From NCBI GenBank assembly GCA_963693365.1, contig CAVNZM010000011.1, forward strand, positions 5,208,001 to 5,272,000: 64,000 bases of DNA, written 5' to 3'. Under the pieces are notes generated by a model that searched no databases, had not been told where the DNA came from, and saw nothing but the letters and a program-made list of their open reading frames with translations. The position numbers were made by a program, and so were the translations under genes. Positions 1 to 10,833 of this stretch are shown piece after piece (the stretch's first letter is position 1; every line of letters starts with the position of its first letter). The stretch is from Amoebidium appalachense (taxonomy: Eukaryota; Ichthyosporea).

Positions 1-1512
1 TTCTAGACCACACAGTAGATAGGGGGGTGTGGTGACGGCCTCCCCAGGCCTCACCCCTCTTTGGTGTAACTGCTGTTGGCTGAGCACCTTATAGCATAGC
101 TGGTTTTACACGGTCTGCTCTTGTACACCTACACACACCGACACACAACATAAGTATACGAAAATACAGTGAATACACTACAAAATACACCACCTAGATC
201 TCCTGGGCCAATCATTGAGAGACTTCCGGCAGTGTCCACGCAATAAAAAGTGTGTAAACCCCCACTTACCAGAGAATCTTCAAAACTTTAAATTTGATAT
301 TGTAGATCCGGTATCACATACAGCCGCACACTGGCCGCTGACGCCGTACATATAAGAAGTTTTTGCTTACCTGATATTCATGTTAACACAAAGATGAAAT
401 CACAAAATAGAAAGCATGTGTACATGTACACATGTGCATCATGTGCATGCCTGACTGATCATGCATAGACTTGTGCGCCGTCCAGGGTAGGAGGTCTTGC
501 ACAGGGGCACGCACATCATGTGGGCCGTGGACGTCATGTCCCGTGTACTTATGACACATATACACATGTGCACTGCATACGCATGAATCCGACTAGAGCA
601 TTGGCACATGCGCATGTAAATGTATCATGAGATTCATAGCATTGTGCATGCGACTATCTATCATCCATTCTTAGATATGAATCATTATTATGAAGTCGGT
701 GAGATATATTTGAGATAACTACATTTCAGAAAAAGAGATGAAATTGTGAGAAAGTATTACGCATGCTGATCAACGTCCCACTTTATGTGTGCGTCTGCAT
801 GTGACCGCCGCGGGGCTCACGCCCATCATCAGTTGGGCCGTGCTAACCTGTTTGTATGTACGTGAAACGGGCCCATTTATGATACCTGGAGCACGTCCAT
901 ATGTACGTGAAACTGGCCCATGTTTGATTCAGCGGGCCCCGGGGGAACACGTCCATTCCAACTTCAAAACCTGCTCACGTTCGATAAGTCTTGCGTCAAT
1001 CGCATGTTTCGATTAAAGACCAAATATGGCTACACTTAAACAGTACCAATCATTGCACTTACATTTACGTACAAAGAACTGATTGGCTAAGCCATACAGA
1101 GACTAACCAATCGGAATTTTGAAAGTAGCTGGCAGTTCGAATTCCACATGTCACTTCGTCGTCGTGGCTGCGGCCGGGCCGTTCCTCAAAGAAAACCCGT
1201 CTAAGAACGAACCATTCTCGATGCCCTTGCCAAGTTGCCATATGATGAGTCAAGGCTCGGGAATCACGTACACCCAGGTACTTGTCCGGGAATGTGTTTA
1301 GGGTGAACACCAAATAAAATAAGCCAATCAAAGCCCGTTAAATAAAAACGACTCATTCTTTTCTTAAAGTTGCACAGATCTGGATGTAGATCTAAAAAAA
1401 AATTGTCACACGCAGTGCAAATTGAGCCAATTTCGCTAGTAGGCTAAAGGAGCTACGAAATCAATTATAACATCGTTTTCTTAGTTGCTTCATTTTTATT
1501 AAACCAAGTAGT
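1..1512. other. gene-free left flank
   Basis: I see no supportable gene here. Open frames are short and without family resemblance. A short imperfect duplication lies at about 853-875 and 903-925 (each with TATGTACGTGAAAC followed by GGCCCA). A block near 233-262 (GTCCACGCAATAAAAAGTGT and a few following bases) recurs inside the MITE-like element near 60 kb. Confidence 0.6.
1508..1512. repeat. target-site duplication, left copy (GTAGT)
   Basis: GTAGT sits directly before the first LTR base (TGTTGGAAG at 1513). The same five bases follow the last LTR base at 10474. Five base pairs is the usual Ty1/copia duplication length, so these mark the outer ends of one integration event. Confidence 0.75.
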
Positions 1513-1974
1513 TGTTGGAAGTAGAGTCCGCTGTGACTAGGGTCGTCGTGGCGCGCTTGGGCGCTGACCCGTTTTTTACTGCTTTCAGTGTGTTAACTCC
1601 ATGACTGAACTCCATGAATAACTCCATCACTGAACTCCATGACTAACTCCATGACTGAACTCCATGACTGAACTCCATGACTTAACTCCATGACTGAACT
1701 CCATGACTGAACTCCATGACTTAACTCCATGACTGAACTCCATTTCTGCACCTGGCAGAGCCGTGGTTTATATACCCGTGGGGCAGCAGTCTGGAATGTA
1801 ATCCGGATGCCAGGCGCTAATCGGATTGGTTACTTTCATTTAGAGATCTCTGGGACCAGTGAACCAATCGTTTGCAGTCAAAACACAATTGGCAACATTC
1901 CTCAACTATGCAGATGTGCATGTGGTGATCGAGTGTCAGCGTGTGTCTGTGTACACGGAACCAATTGTAAAGCT
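1513..1974 (-). repeat. LTR type A, truncated copy
   Basis: It matches the complete type A LTR at 7088-7593 but stops at ...CCAATTGTAAAGCT and lacks the last 52 bp or so before LTR B begins at 1975. It contains a long array of a 13-bp unit (ACTCCATGACTGA and variants, about 1598-1745). Confidence 0.8.
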
Positions 1975-2739
1975 TGTTGGACATTGTGTTCATAGAAGCT
2001 AGTTCTAGTGCACGTTGTTCCTTCTGTAAGTCAGAAATGATTGCATCTTGTGAGGCCAACCTCTGCTCCAGTAGTTGGACTAGTTGCTGCAACTGTAAGT
2101 TGTCAGACATAGTGTCGTGTATGATGGGTAACTAGTCTATGTGTTTTGTGCACTGGAAACGACAGTAGAAAAGTGTAAATCAAACGTTCTGCTTCCCATG
2201 TTTGTGACATGGGAGGCACTGCTTTATATAGTCGTTGGCCACCTCATGGTGGCCTCGTGTGCACCCTGGTGGTGGGCCATGTACAGCATGGCCGAAAAGA
2301 GAGCACAATGAAAACAAGTCGTTAAAGATATAAAAGTTAACTGTGCACGTTGAGTGGCTAGTTAACTTGCACTAAAGCACACAAATAAACGTGTTTAACA
2401 CACCAATTGCAGTTAAACGTAAATCTTGCTTCACACAACTAAAAATATTCTGAGAATATCCGGGAATAAAGCACACTACCACTCTAAGAATAGAATCCTG
2501 TGGCAAATATAGACATGACATCATCTGAACCGGGAATATTAATTAATGAGCACAATTAGCACGTTGCTAGTGAAGCTCGTCATTGGTACAGTTTTGGCTC
2601 AAACATATAACTACCATATATGAATATGACCGTAAACAAAAGCTCTATGCACTCGAGTGAGTGTTGAAACAGTTATTCAATTGCTCAGAAACTTTCTCTA
2701 ACAGACATTGCTAGCCGGGAGTACCAGTGTACTCCAACA
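1975..2739 (-). repeat. LTR type B (3' LTR of the coding unit)
   Basis: A 765-bp repeat starting TGTTGGACATTG and ending GTACTCCAACA. It is duplicated at 8520-9056 plus 10242-10474. On the minus strand it has a TATATAAA-type box (about 2222-2230). About 110 bp further on, an open frame starts at 2110 (MSDNLQLQQLVQLLEQRL) that looks like a short coiled coil. In the copy at 8520 this frame runs through the LTR end into the PBS, so it is a candidate gag N-terminus. Confidence 0.8.
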
Positions 2740-2753
2740 CCCCTACTCAATTG
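2740..2753 (-). promoter_or_regulatory. polypurine tract of the coding element
   Basis: On the minus strand, AATTGAGTAGGGG lies directly before the 3' LTR start TGTTGGAGTAC. The equivalent site next to type A LTRs reads CAATTGGGTAGGGG. The position and purine run fit the plus-strand primer of an LTR element. Confidence 0.6.
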
Positions 2754-2925
2754 GATAATTGTGGTATGAATTAATGCAACTGAGCTCGAGTGCTTCAGGT
2801 GCACAAAATACAGACAATAAAGATTCCCCTACTCAATTTTAGTATGGTACACGTAGTTGCACAGTCGGATGCAACTCTCTCCCCCCCCCTGAAGTATGAG
2901 GGCGCAGTTGGTTGATGACGGGTGC

Positions 2926-5284
2926 TCAGCACATGTTGAGCATCCCCACGGCCTTGGTGAAGAAAGAGGCAGACAGGGCCTTGGTGAACATGTCGGCCTT
3001 GTTGTCAGCAGAAGCCACCGGGACCACAGTGATGTTGCCCAGCAGGTGATGTTCCTTGACGGAGCAGTAGCGGACGTCGATGTGCTTGGTCTTGGGCTTA
3101 ACCCCCAGGGTGTCCAGCAGGGCCCGGGCAGACTCATTGTCCCCATGGATGGGCACCGGGGTGGGCTCATTGATAGGATTAAGGCCCAGGTCGTCCATCA
3201 CATAGTTGAGCCATAGGGCCTCGTTCGTAGCAGCAGACATGGCCACAAATTCAGCCTCAGTGGAGCTGTGGGTGGTGATGGACTGGAGCCGAGACACCCA
3301 GGACACAGGGGAGGAGTTTATGAAGAAGACATAGCCCGTGGTGGAGCGCCGGGTGTCGCGGTCCTCGGCGTAGTCGGAGTCGGAGTAGCCAACAAGGTTG
3401 GGGGGGCCGGGACGGTAGACAATACCCAGGTCGATGGTGGCCAGCAGGTAGCTTACAACTCTGGTAGCCATAGTCCAGTGGGTGACGGTGGGCGCATGAA
3501 TGTGTCGAGTAAGGACTCCCAGAGCCTGGGAAATGTCGGGGCGGGTGGTACGCGCAATCCACAGCAGGGCACCGACCAGGCTGGCATAGTCCTCCTTCTT
3601 GCTGTAGGCTGGGGTCTTGTTGCTTTCACTGGCCTGGCCCGGGACGATGGGGGTCTTGGTGCCGGACATGTGGGTGAGACGAAAACGGGCAGCCAAGTCG
3701 ATGATGTGTTGACGATGGCCCAGACGCAGAGACCCGTCCTCCAGCCAGGTAAGAGTGTGCCCGATGAGCAGGGTAGGACGACCCAGGTCCTTGGCAGAGA
3801 AACGAGCATCCAGCTTGGTGAAAAAATCGTCGATGAGCGCATCAGTGGCGGCCGTCACGGTGAAGTCATCCACGTAGGCAGCAAGGGCAATAAATGTTGG
3901 GGTCCCGGCATTCTTGATGAACAGGCACGGGTCAGCAGCACTCACAATGAAGCCTTGGTCGAGGAGATGGTCACGGAGGGCCTCATACCACTGGCGCGGT
4001 GCCTGTTTTAGGCCGTAGAGCGCCTTGTGGAGCAAGCCGACAGCATGGGGGGCCGAGGGGTTGACGAAGCCAGGGGGCTGCTCAATGTAGATGGTCTCGT
4101 TGACGGTGCCGTTGAGGAATGCTGTGTTGACGTCGATGTGGCGCAGAGGCAGACCTTGGGCCACGGAGGTAGCCAAAACCAGCCGGATGGTAGCCAGCGC
4201 AGCCACAGGTGACTCGGTGACGAAATAGTCCTGGCCAGGCTGCTGGTAGTTGCCCCGGGCCACAAGCCGGGCCTTGAAAGCAGTGACGTTGCCGACGTTG
4301 TCCTGCTTGACCGTAAAGACCCAGCCGACCGGAATGACAGTGGAGCCATCCTCTGGACGGGGCACAAGGGTGAAGGTGCCGTTGTCTTCCAGGGCCTTGA
4401 GCTCACGGTGTGCAGCCTCCTCCCATTTCAGACGCTGGGGACTCTTGAGTGCAGCCCGGACAGTCTTGGGGACAACAATGGTGGAAGCCTTGATGGGTGT
4501 TGATGCAGGAGCCGTAGCCTGGGGGGCAAGGGGGGCCGTAGCAGCAGCCACGTTGGCAGTCGGGCCTCGACGTTGGTCGTTGTACACAGCGCCACTACGG
4601 GTCGTCCGGGGGAGCCGATGTGCAGGCTCGGGCAGGATCGGAATGTCCAATTGATCACTCGGCGCTGTCCCATTGGCTGACAGACGAGACGAATCAGATT
4701 GCTGATCATTCCGGACGATGTGATTGGCTGGCTGATTTGACGAATCAGATGACTCCAAAAAATGATGAATTGCCGGTGCGGTCGACCAATCAGATGGGAC
4801 ATCACGGAGGGGGTGCAGAATAGCAGCCTCGTCGAACTGCACGTCACGGCTGACGGTCATCTTGTGTGCTGCTGGAATCCAGACCTTGTAGCCCTTGATG
4901 TTAGGAGGGTAGCCCACGAAGACGCCCTTGACGGCACGAGGCGCCAGTTTCGGTGTATCCTGTTGATGGACGTAGCAGGGAGAGCCCCAGACACGGAGCC
5001 GGCTGTAGTCGGGAGGAATGCCGGTCCACAGCAGAGCGGGAGACGATTGGCTGCCGGTGGCTCGCGACGGGAGCATGTTGCGTATAAAAGCCGCGGTCAC
5101 AGCTGCCTCGGCCCAGAATCCCACCGGAAGGCCGGACTGCTGCAGGAGTGCCCGAACCATGTCGAGGAGGGTCCGGTTCAGTCGTTCGGCAGTCCCATTC
5201 TGTTGAGGAGAGCCGGTGGTAGTGATCTGATGGCGAATGCCATGCTCACGGTTGTAGTCCCCGAAGGCCGTGCCCATGTACTCG
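2926..5284 (-). CDS. copia pol, C-terminal part: integrase core end, reverse transcriptase, RNase H
   Basis: This frame continues integrase from the third part of the D,D,E core (GSPQQNGTAERLNR) through the integrase C-terminus. It then carries the copia-type reverse transcriptase: KARLVARG, the active-site YVDD near 3868-3880, and LYGLKQAPRQW. RNase H follows with SDSDYAED, the SSTEAEF block and KHIDVRY, and the protein ends ADMFTKAL...MLNMC with TGA at 2926-2928. The order IN-RT-RH places it in Ty1/copia. It is separated from gag-PR by a single-base shift at a homopolymer (5285-5291). No other stop or gap is visible, so it looks recently active or only just disabled. Confidence 0.92.
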
Positions 5285-7205
5285 CCCCCCCGTCGGACTG
5301 AAACACCTGCATGGGAACACCGTGTTGGGTAACCGCCGCCTTGTGGTACGTCACATATGCAGCCAGTGTGTCCGACTTCTTGACGAGGGGCACGGCCGTG
5401 GTGTGGCCGGTGAATTCGTCGTGGAACGTCGCCAAGTACTGAGCACCACCGATCGCGGGAGGGAAGGGGCCGCTGATGTCGCTGTGAACCTTGGCTAGGA
5501 CCCGGGGAGCTTGGCTAGTTGATTCGGAGAAGGCAACACGGTGGGCTTTGCCGAGGGCACAGGGCTCACACACACCCGGAGACTTGGCACCGCCACCCAC
5601 CAACAGGCCTGCAGACTTGATGACCGAGCGTACAGCGTCAATGCCAGCATGGCCCAGACGGTAGTGCCACGTGTTGAGGTCGGCAGTAACCTTGAGGATA
5701 CGCGGAGCAGTGGTGGTTTGGGCGTCCGGGGTTGTGTCCGCGCGCAGAAGAGACACCGCCATGTGGTACAGCTTGGTGCCGACAGCCGAGCCGGTGGCCA
5801 GAATTTGATCGCCGTAGCACAACTTAACGCCGCCGCGGGTGTCAAAGCGGGGTAAAACACCGTTGGTAGTTGCCGTGAACACACTGATGAGAGTGTCGGG
5901 GATGGAGGGCACGTAGAGTACATCCGTCAGCTGATGCACCGCAGTAACGCCGTCGATGGTGCTGGAAAAGAACACGTCGCCCACCCCAAGCACTGCACAT
6001 GCACCCTTGTCGGCTACTTGGACCGTGGAGTAAGGCGCCGCACGCATGTTGATGAACACATCGGGCCGGGGGCACACATGGTCAGTGGCTCCAGAGTCGA
6101 GGAGCACCTTGTTGGTGCCACAGTCGTTGCTAGACATGAGGAAAGCCCGGGGAGCGGCAGCCCCCCCCTTGCACTGTGCCGTAGTGTGGGTAGTAGAGGC
6201 AGGGTGGTTGATGCAGGACCCAGGCAGGAGGGGACCACCCTTAGGTTTGCGGCCGTTGGCACGGTTGCCCCCCTTGCACATGGCGGTAGTGTGACTGGTA
6301 GACAGTGGGTGGTTGACGCAGGAACCCTTGGGGTAGGTGCTGGCACGGTTGTTGCCAGAGTTGCTGTGTTGGCCGTTGCCGTTGGGGCACTGAGACTTGA
6401 TGTGGCCTGGTTTGCCGCAGCCGTGGCAGATGACAGGTTGAGGAGCCCGTGTGGTGAAGGCGGCCGGCCCGGAGCTGGTAGTCACACGTGCACGTGGGTG
6501 GCTGGTCTCATATGCCCGTAGCTGTTGGAGGAGGCCCATCACGGTAGGCTTGGGTGTCATCTTGTAGGCAATTACAGGCATTTCGTAGTAAGGCACCTTG
6601 CCGAGGTCGTTGGTGAGCTTGGTCAGCACTTGAGCATCACCAATTTGTGTGCCGTAATCGGCCAGGCGCCGCACGTAGCCGCGGAGTTTCATGGCGTATT
6701 TCGTCGCGGTGTCCGTAGGTTCAGGCGTAGAATTCATGTACAGCCCGATAAGGTCGTACTGATTGGCCTCAGATTGCTCCAGGTAGTGGGCAGATAGGGC
6801 CGACCATATCTCCGCAGGTGTGGTGGTGCGTGTTAACCCTAGGATACAACGCACGTCAATCGAGAGTGCTTGCCACAGGTAGGAACGGGCAGTGTCGACC
6901 TGTTCACGGGTAGCCGGGTGCTCCGTACTGGGCGCGATGGTGTGGAGAAGACCAGCACCAGAAAGCTGGACATACATGGTTTCGGCCCATGTGTGGTAGT
7001 CCGTGCCTGAATCATTATCAATGCCAGTGAAGAGAGGGATGTCGACCTTGAACTTGATGGAATCATTACGTGAGGGGCCCATAACCCTGTTGGAAGTAGA
7101 GTCCGCTGTGACTAGGGTCGTCGTGGCGCGCTTGGGCGCTGACCCGTTTTTTACTGCTTTCAGTGTGTTAACTCCATGACTGAACTCCATGAATAACTCC
7201 ATCAC
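5285..7205 (-). CDS. copia gag, protease and integrase N-terminal part
   Basis: The frame is open from ATG at 7205, inside the LTR, to the frameshift at 5285-5291. After about 40 LTR-encoded residues it reads through the PBS (residues RVMGP). A copia-type gag follows, then a CCHC knuckle (CHGCGKPGHIKSQC, about residue 257) and two near-identical Cys/His modules (C-x2-H-x6-H-x4-C). Next come the protease motif DSGATDHVC (about residue 368), the integrase HHCC finger (WHYRLGH...CEPCALGK), and the first two integrase Asp motifs (HSDISG, QSDGG). The true start could instead be the Met in RVMGP, but type B LTRs also carry a Met-initiated frame running into the same site, which favours an LTR start as in yeast Ty1. 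Confidence 0.88.
7075..7087 (-). promoter_or_regulatory. primer-binding site matching initiator tRNA-Met anticodon arm
   Basis: On the minus strand GGGTTATGGGCCC follows the LTR end CCAACA with no spacer. It is the complement of the conserved eukaryotic initiator tRNA anticodon arm (GGGCCCATAACCC, containing CAU). Internal priming by a tRNA-iMet half is known for Drosophila copia and yeast Ty5. The same site follows the LTRs at 7883-7895, 8507-8519 and, on the plus strand, 9468-9480; in those copies it extends to GGGTTATGGGCCCAG. Confidence 0.8.
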
Positions 7206-7593
7206 TGAACTCCATGACTAACTCCATGACTGAACTCCATGACTGAACTCCATGACTTAACTCCATGACTGAACTCCATGACTGAACTCCATGACTTAAC
7301 TCCATGACTGAACTCCATTTCTGCACCTGGCAGAGCCGTGGTTTATATACCCGTGGGGCAGCAGTCTGGAATGTAATCCGGATGCCAGGCGCTAATCGGA
7401 TTGGTTACTTTCATTTAGAGATCTCTGGGACCAGTGAACCAATCGTTTGCAGTCAAAACACAATTGGCAACATTCCTCAACTATGCAGATGTGCATGTGG
7501 TGATCGAGTGTCAGCGTGTGTCTGTGTACACGGAACCAATTGTAAAGCTAACATACACATATTGTGGAGTGAGCGTAAGTCTGCACTCCAACA
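7088..7593 (-). repeat. LTR type A, complete copy
   Basis: A 506-bp repeat, TGTTGGAAGTAG...GCACTCCAACA. It carries a TATATAAA-type box (minus strand, about 7342-7350), a CAATTGG motif, and a 13-bp tandem array (about 7168-7318). It serves as 5' LTR for the coding element and 3' LTR for the short unit upstream. Confidence 0.85.
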
Positions 7594-7895
7594 CCCCTAC
7601 CCAATTGGAGAAGTGTACACACCACTAGAGAAGAGAGAGTGAGTGTGGCTACTTGCAGGGTAGACCGGGGTGTGCATTCCACTGTGGTGCTTGCCCCGCC
7701 AATGAAGTGGAATACTTGACGTTGATGTCGCAGGCTGCTGCGGATGGAGTTTGTGGAAGCGAAAGTCTCTACTTCACGGAAATACGCTCGCGGGTGTAGG
7801 GTACAGCCTAGAAGTCGGGTTCTGGCTCCTCCGTTCAAGGCGTCGTAGGGGACGTGAAGTTAGAGGCCGCGGTGTCGTGTCTGGGCCCATAACCC
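7594..7895 (-). mobile_element. non-coding leader-only unit between two LTRs
   Basis: This 302-bp stretch holds a PPT at one end and a PBS at the other but no gag-pol. It matches the interior of the TRIM at 9468-9772 at nearly every base. It behaves as a TRIM-type unit whose LTRs are shared with its neighbours. Confidence 0.75.
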
Positions 7896-8299
7896 TGTTG
7901 GAAGTAGAGTCCGCTGTGACTAGGGTCGCCGTGGCGCGCTTGGGCGCTGACCCGTTTTTTACTGCTTTCAGTGTGTTAACTCCATGGCTGCACTCCATGA
8001 CTGAACTCCATGTCTGAACTCCATGTCTGCACCTGGCAGAGACGTGGCTTATATACCCGTGGGGCAGCAGTCTGGAATGTAATCCGGATGCCAGGTGCTA
8101 ATCGGATTGGTTACTTTCATTTAGAGATCTCTGGGACCAGTGAACCAATCGTTTGCAGTCAAAACACAATTGGCAACATTCCTCAACTATGCAGATGTGC
8201 ATGTGGTGATCGAGTGTCAGCGTGTGTCTGTGTACACGGAACCAATTGTAAAGCTAACATACACATATTGTGGAGTGAGCGTAAGTCTGCACTCCAACA
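7896..8299 (-). repeat. LTR type A with short 13-bp array
   Basis: 404 bp. It is shorter than the copy at 7088-7593 mainly because the ACTCCATGACTGA array is reduced to about four units (7978-8030). Flanked by leader units on both sides. Confidence 0.8.
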
Positions 8300-8519
8300 C
8301 CCCTACCCAATTGGAGAAGTGTACACACCACTAGAGAAGAGAGAGTGAGTGTGGCTGCTTGCAGGGTAGACCGGGGTGTGCATTCCACTGTGGTGCGTGC
8401 CCCGCCAATGAAGTGGAATACTTGACGTTGATGTCGCAGGCTGCTGCGGATGGAGTTTGTGGAAGCGAAAGTCTCTAATGAAGTTAGAGGCCGCGGTGTC
8501 GTGTCTGGGCCCATAACCC
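8300..8519 (-). mobile_element. second leader-only unit, with internal deletion
   Basis: It is the same leader as 7594-7895 but lacks about 82 bp (from CTTCACGGAAATACG to the second GACGTGAAG). It ends in the PBS (8507-8519) next to LTR type B. Confidence 0.7.
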
Positions 8520-10474
8520 TGTTGGACATTGTGTTCATAGAAGCTAGTTCTAGTGCACGTTGTTCCTTCTGTAAGTCAGAAATGATTGCATCTTGTGAGG
8601 CCAACCTCTGCTCCAGTAGTTGGACTAGTTGCTGCAACTGTAAGTTGTCAGACATAGTGTCGTGTATGATGGGTAACTAGTCTATGTGTTTTGTGCACTG
8701 GAAACGACAGTAGAAAAGTGTAAATCAAACGTTCTGCTTCCCATGTTTGTGACATGGGAGGCACTGCTTTATATAGTCGTTGGCCACCTCATGGTGGCCT
8801 CGTGTGCACCCTGGTGGTGGGCCATGTACAGCATGGCCGAAAAGAGAGCACAATGAAAACAAGTCGTTAAAGATATAAAAGTTAACTGTGCACGTTGAGT
8901 GGCTAGTTAACTTGCACTAAAGCACACAAATAAACGTGTTTAACACACCAATTGCAGTTAAACGTAAATCTTGCTTCACACAACTAAAAATATTCTGAGA
9001 ATATCCGGGAATAAAGCACACTACCACTCTAAGAATAGAATCCTGTGGCAAATATAGTGCAGACTTACGCTCACTCCACAATATGTGTATGTTAGCTTTA
9101 CAATTGGTTCCGTGTACACAGACACACGCTGACACTCGATCACCACATGCACATCTGCATAGTTGAGGAATGTTGCCAATTGTGTTTTGACTGCAAACGA
9201 TTGGTTCACTGGTCCCAGAGATCTCTAAATGAAAGTAACCAATCCGATTAGCGCCTGGCATCCGGATTACATTCCAGACTGCTGCCCCACGGGTATATAA
9301 GCCACGTCTCTGCCAGGTGCAGACATGGAGTTAAGTCATGGAGTTAAGTCATGGAGTTAAGTCATGGAGTTCAGTCATGGAGTTAACACACTGAAAGCAG
9401 TAAAAAAACGGGTCAGCGCCCAAGCGCGCCACGACGACCCTAGTCACAGCGGACTCTACTTCCAACAGGGTTATGGGCCCAGACACGACACCGCGGCCTC
9501 TAACTTCACGTCCCCTACGACGCCTTGAACGGAGGAGCCCAGAAACCGACTTCTAGGCTGTACCCTACACCCGCGAGCGTATTTCCGTGAAGTAGAGACT
9601 TTCGCTTCCACAAACTCCATCCGCAGCAGCCTGCGACATCAACGTCAAGTATTCCACTTCATTGGCGGGGCACGCACCACAGTGGAATGCACACCCCGGT
9701 CTACCCTGCAAGCAGCCACACTCACTCTCTCTTCTCTACAGTGGTGTGTACACTTCTCCAATTGGGTAGGGGTGTTGGAGTGCAGACTTACGCTCACTCC
9801 ACAATATGTGTATGTTAGCTTTACAATTGGTTCCGTGTACACAGACACACGCTGACACTCGATCACCACATGCACATCTGCATAGTTGAGGAATGTTGCC
9901 AATTGTGTTTTGACTGCAAACGATTGGTTCACTGGTCCCAGAGATCTCTAAATGAAAGTAACCAATCCGATTAGCACCTGGCATCCGGATTACATTCCAG
10001 ACTGCTGCCCCACGGGTATATAAGCCACGTCTCTGCCAGGTGCAGACATGGAGTTCAGTCATGGAGTTAAGTCATGGAGTTAAGTCATGGAGTTAAGTCA
10101 TGGAGTTCAGTCATGGAGTTCAGTCATGGAGTTCAGTCATGGAGTTCAGTCATGGAGTTAACACACTGAAAGCAGTAAAAAACGGGTCAGCGCCCAAGCG
10201 CGCCACGACGACCCTAGTCACAGCGGACTCTACTTCCAACAATATAGACATGACATCATCTGAACCGGGAATATTAATTAATGAGCACAATTAGCACGTT
10301 GCTAGTGAAGCTCGTCATTGGTACAGTTTTGGCTCAAACATATAACTACCATATATGAATATGACCGTAAACAAAAGCTCTATGCACTCGAGTGAGTGTT
10401 GAAACAGTTATTCAATTGCTCAGAAACTTTCTCTAACAGACATTGCTAGCCGGGAGTACCAGTGTACTCCAACA
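8520..10474 (-). repeat. LTR type B, 5'-most copy, interrupted by a TRIM
   Basis: 8520-9056 matches 1975-2515 and 10242-10474 matches the rest of LTR B. The interruption (9057-10241) is a separate element in the opposite orientation with its own ATATA duplication. GTAGT follows at 10475. Confidence 0.85.
9057..10241 (+). mobile_element. TRIM-type miniature LTR element nested in LTR B
   Basis: LTR (9057-9467), PBS and leader (9468-9772), LTR (9773-10241), 1185 bp in all, with no coding capacity. ATATA is duplicated at 9052-9056 and 10242-10246. The left LTR starts GTGCAGACTTACG and lacks the first seven bases (TGTTGGA) present in the right LTR. TATATAAG boxes lie at about 9293 and 10017. The LTRs are type A, so the element can use proteins made by the coding copia element next to it. 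Confidence 0.82.
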
Positions 10475-10796
10475 GTAGTTGCATTGGATATTTCCTTAAT
10501 ATTTGAGAGTATATGCCAGTCTGCAGAATACTTTGGCATCAAGGTGCTTTTTGGCCCGCGGGCCTGGCAGAGCCGGGCCGGAGTCCGCCTGCAAAATTAT
10601 TGGGCCTAACACTAACTTACACGCGTTCACGGCGGTTGCAATGCATATATTGGGTTGTGTTTAGGTTAATTGTTTGCGTAATATCACCTCTCCTAAGCCT
10701 TCCCCTATCTCCCATTTAATTCCCGTCCCCCCCAGGGAGGTGGGTGGGGGGAGGGGGGAGACGGGTCTCCAGGGGGGGGGGGGAGATGGGTCTCCA

Positions 10797-10833
<37 letters not shown>

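Larger units (their letters stand above)
1513..10474 (-). mobile_element. Ty1/copia LTR retrotransposon cluster (tandem units sharing LTRs)
   Basis: Read 5' to 3' on the minus strand the order is: LTR type B (10474-8520, interrupted by a later insertion), PBS plus 220-bp leader, LTR type A (8299-7896), PBS plus 302-bp leader, LTR type A (7593-7088), PBS plus gag-pol, PPT, LTR type B (2739-1975), and a 5'-truncated LTR type A (1974-1513). Complete LTRs start TGTTGGA and end TCCAACA. GTAGT flanks both outer ends, so the array behaves as one integrated unit. LTR-LTR recombination or a concatemeric cDNA would produce this layout. The copies are nearly identical, which suggests recent activity. 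Confidence 0.8.

Noticed and set aside
383-1331. Short open frames at the left edge as genes
   Set aside because: All are under 90 codons, mutually overlapping on both strands, and without similarity to known families.
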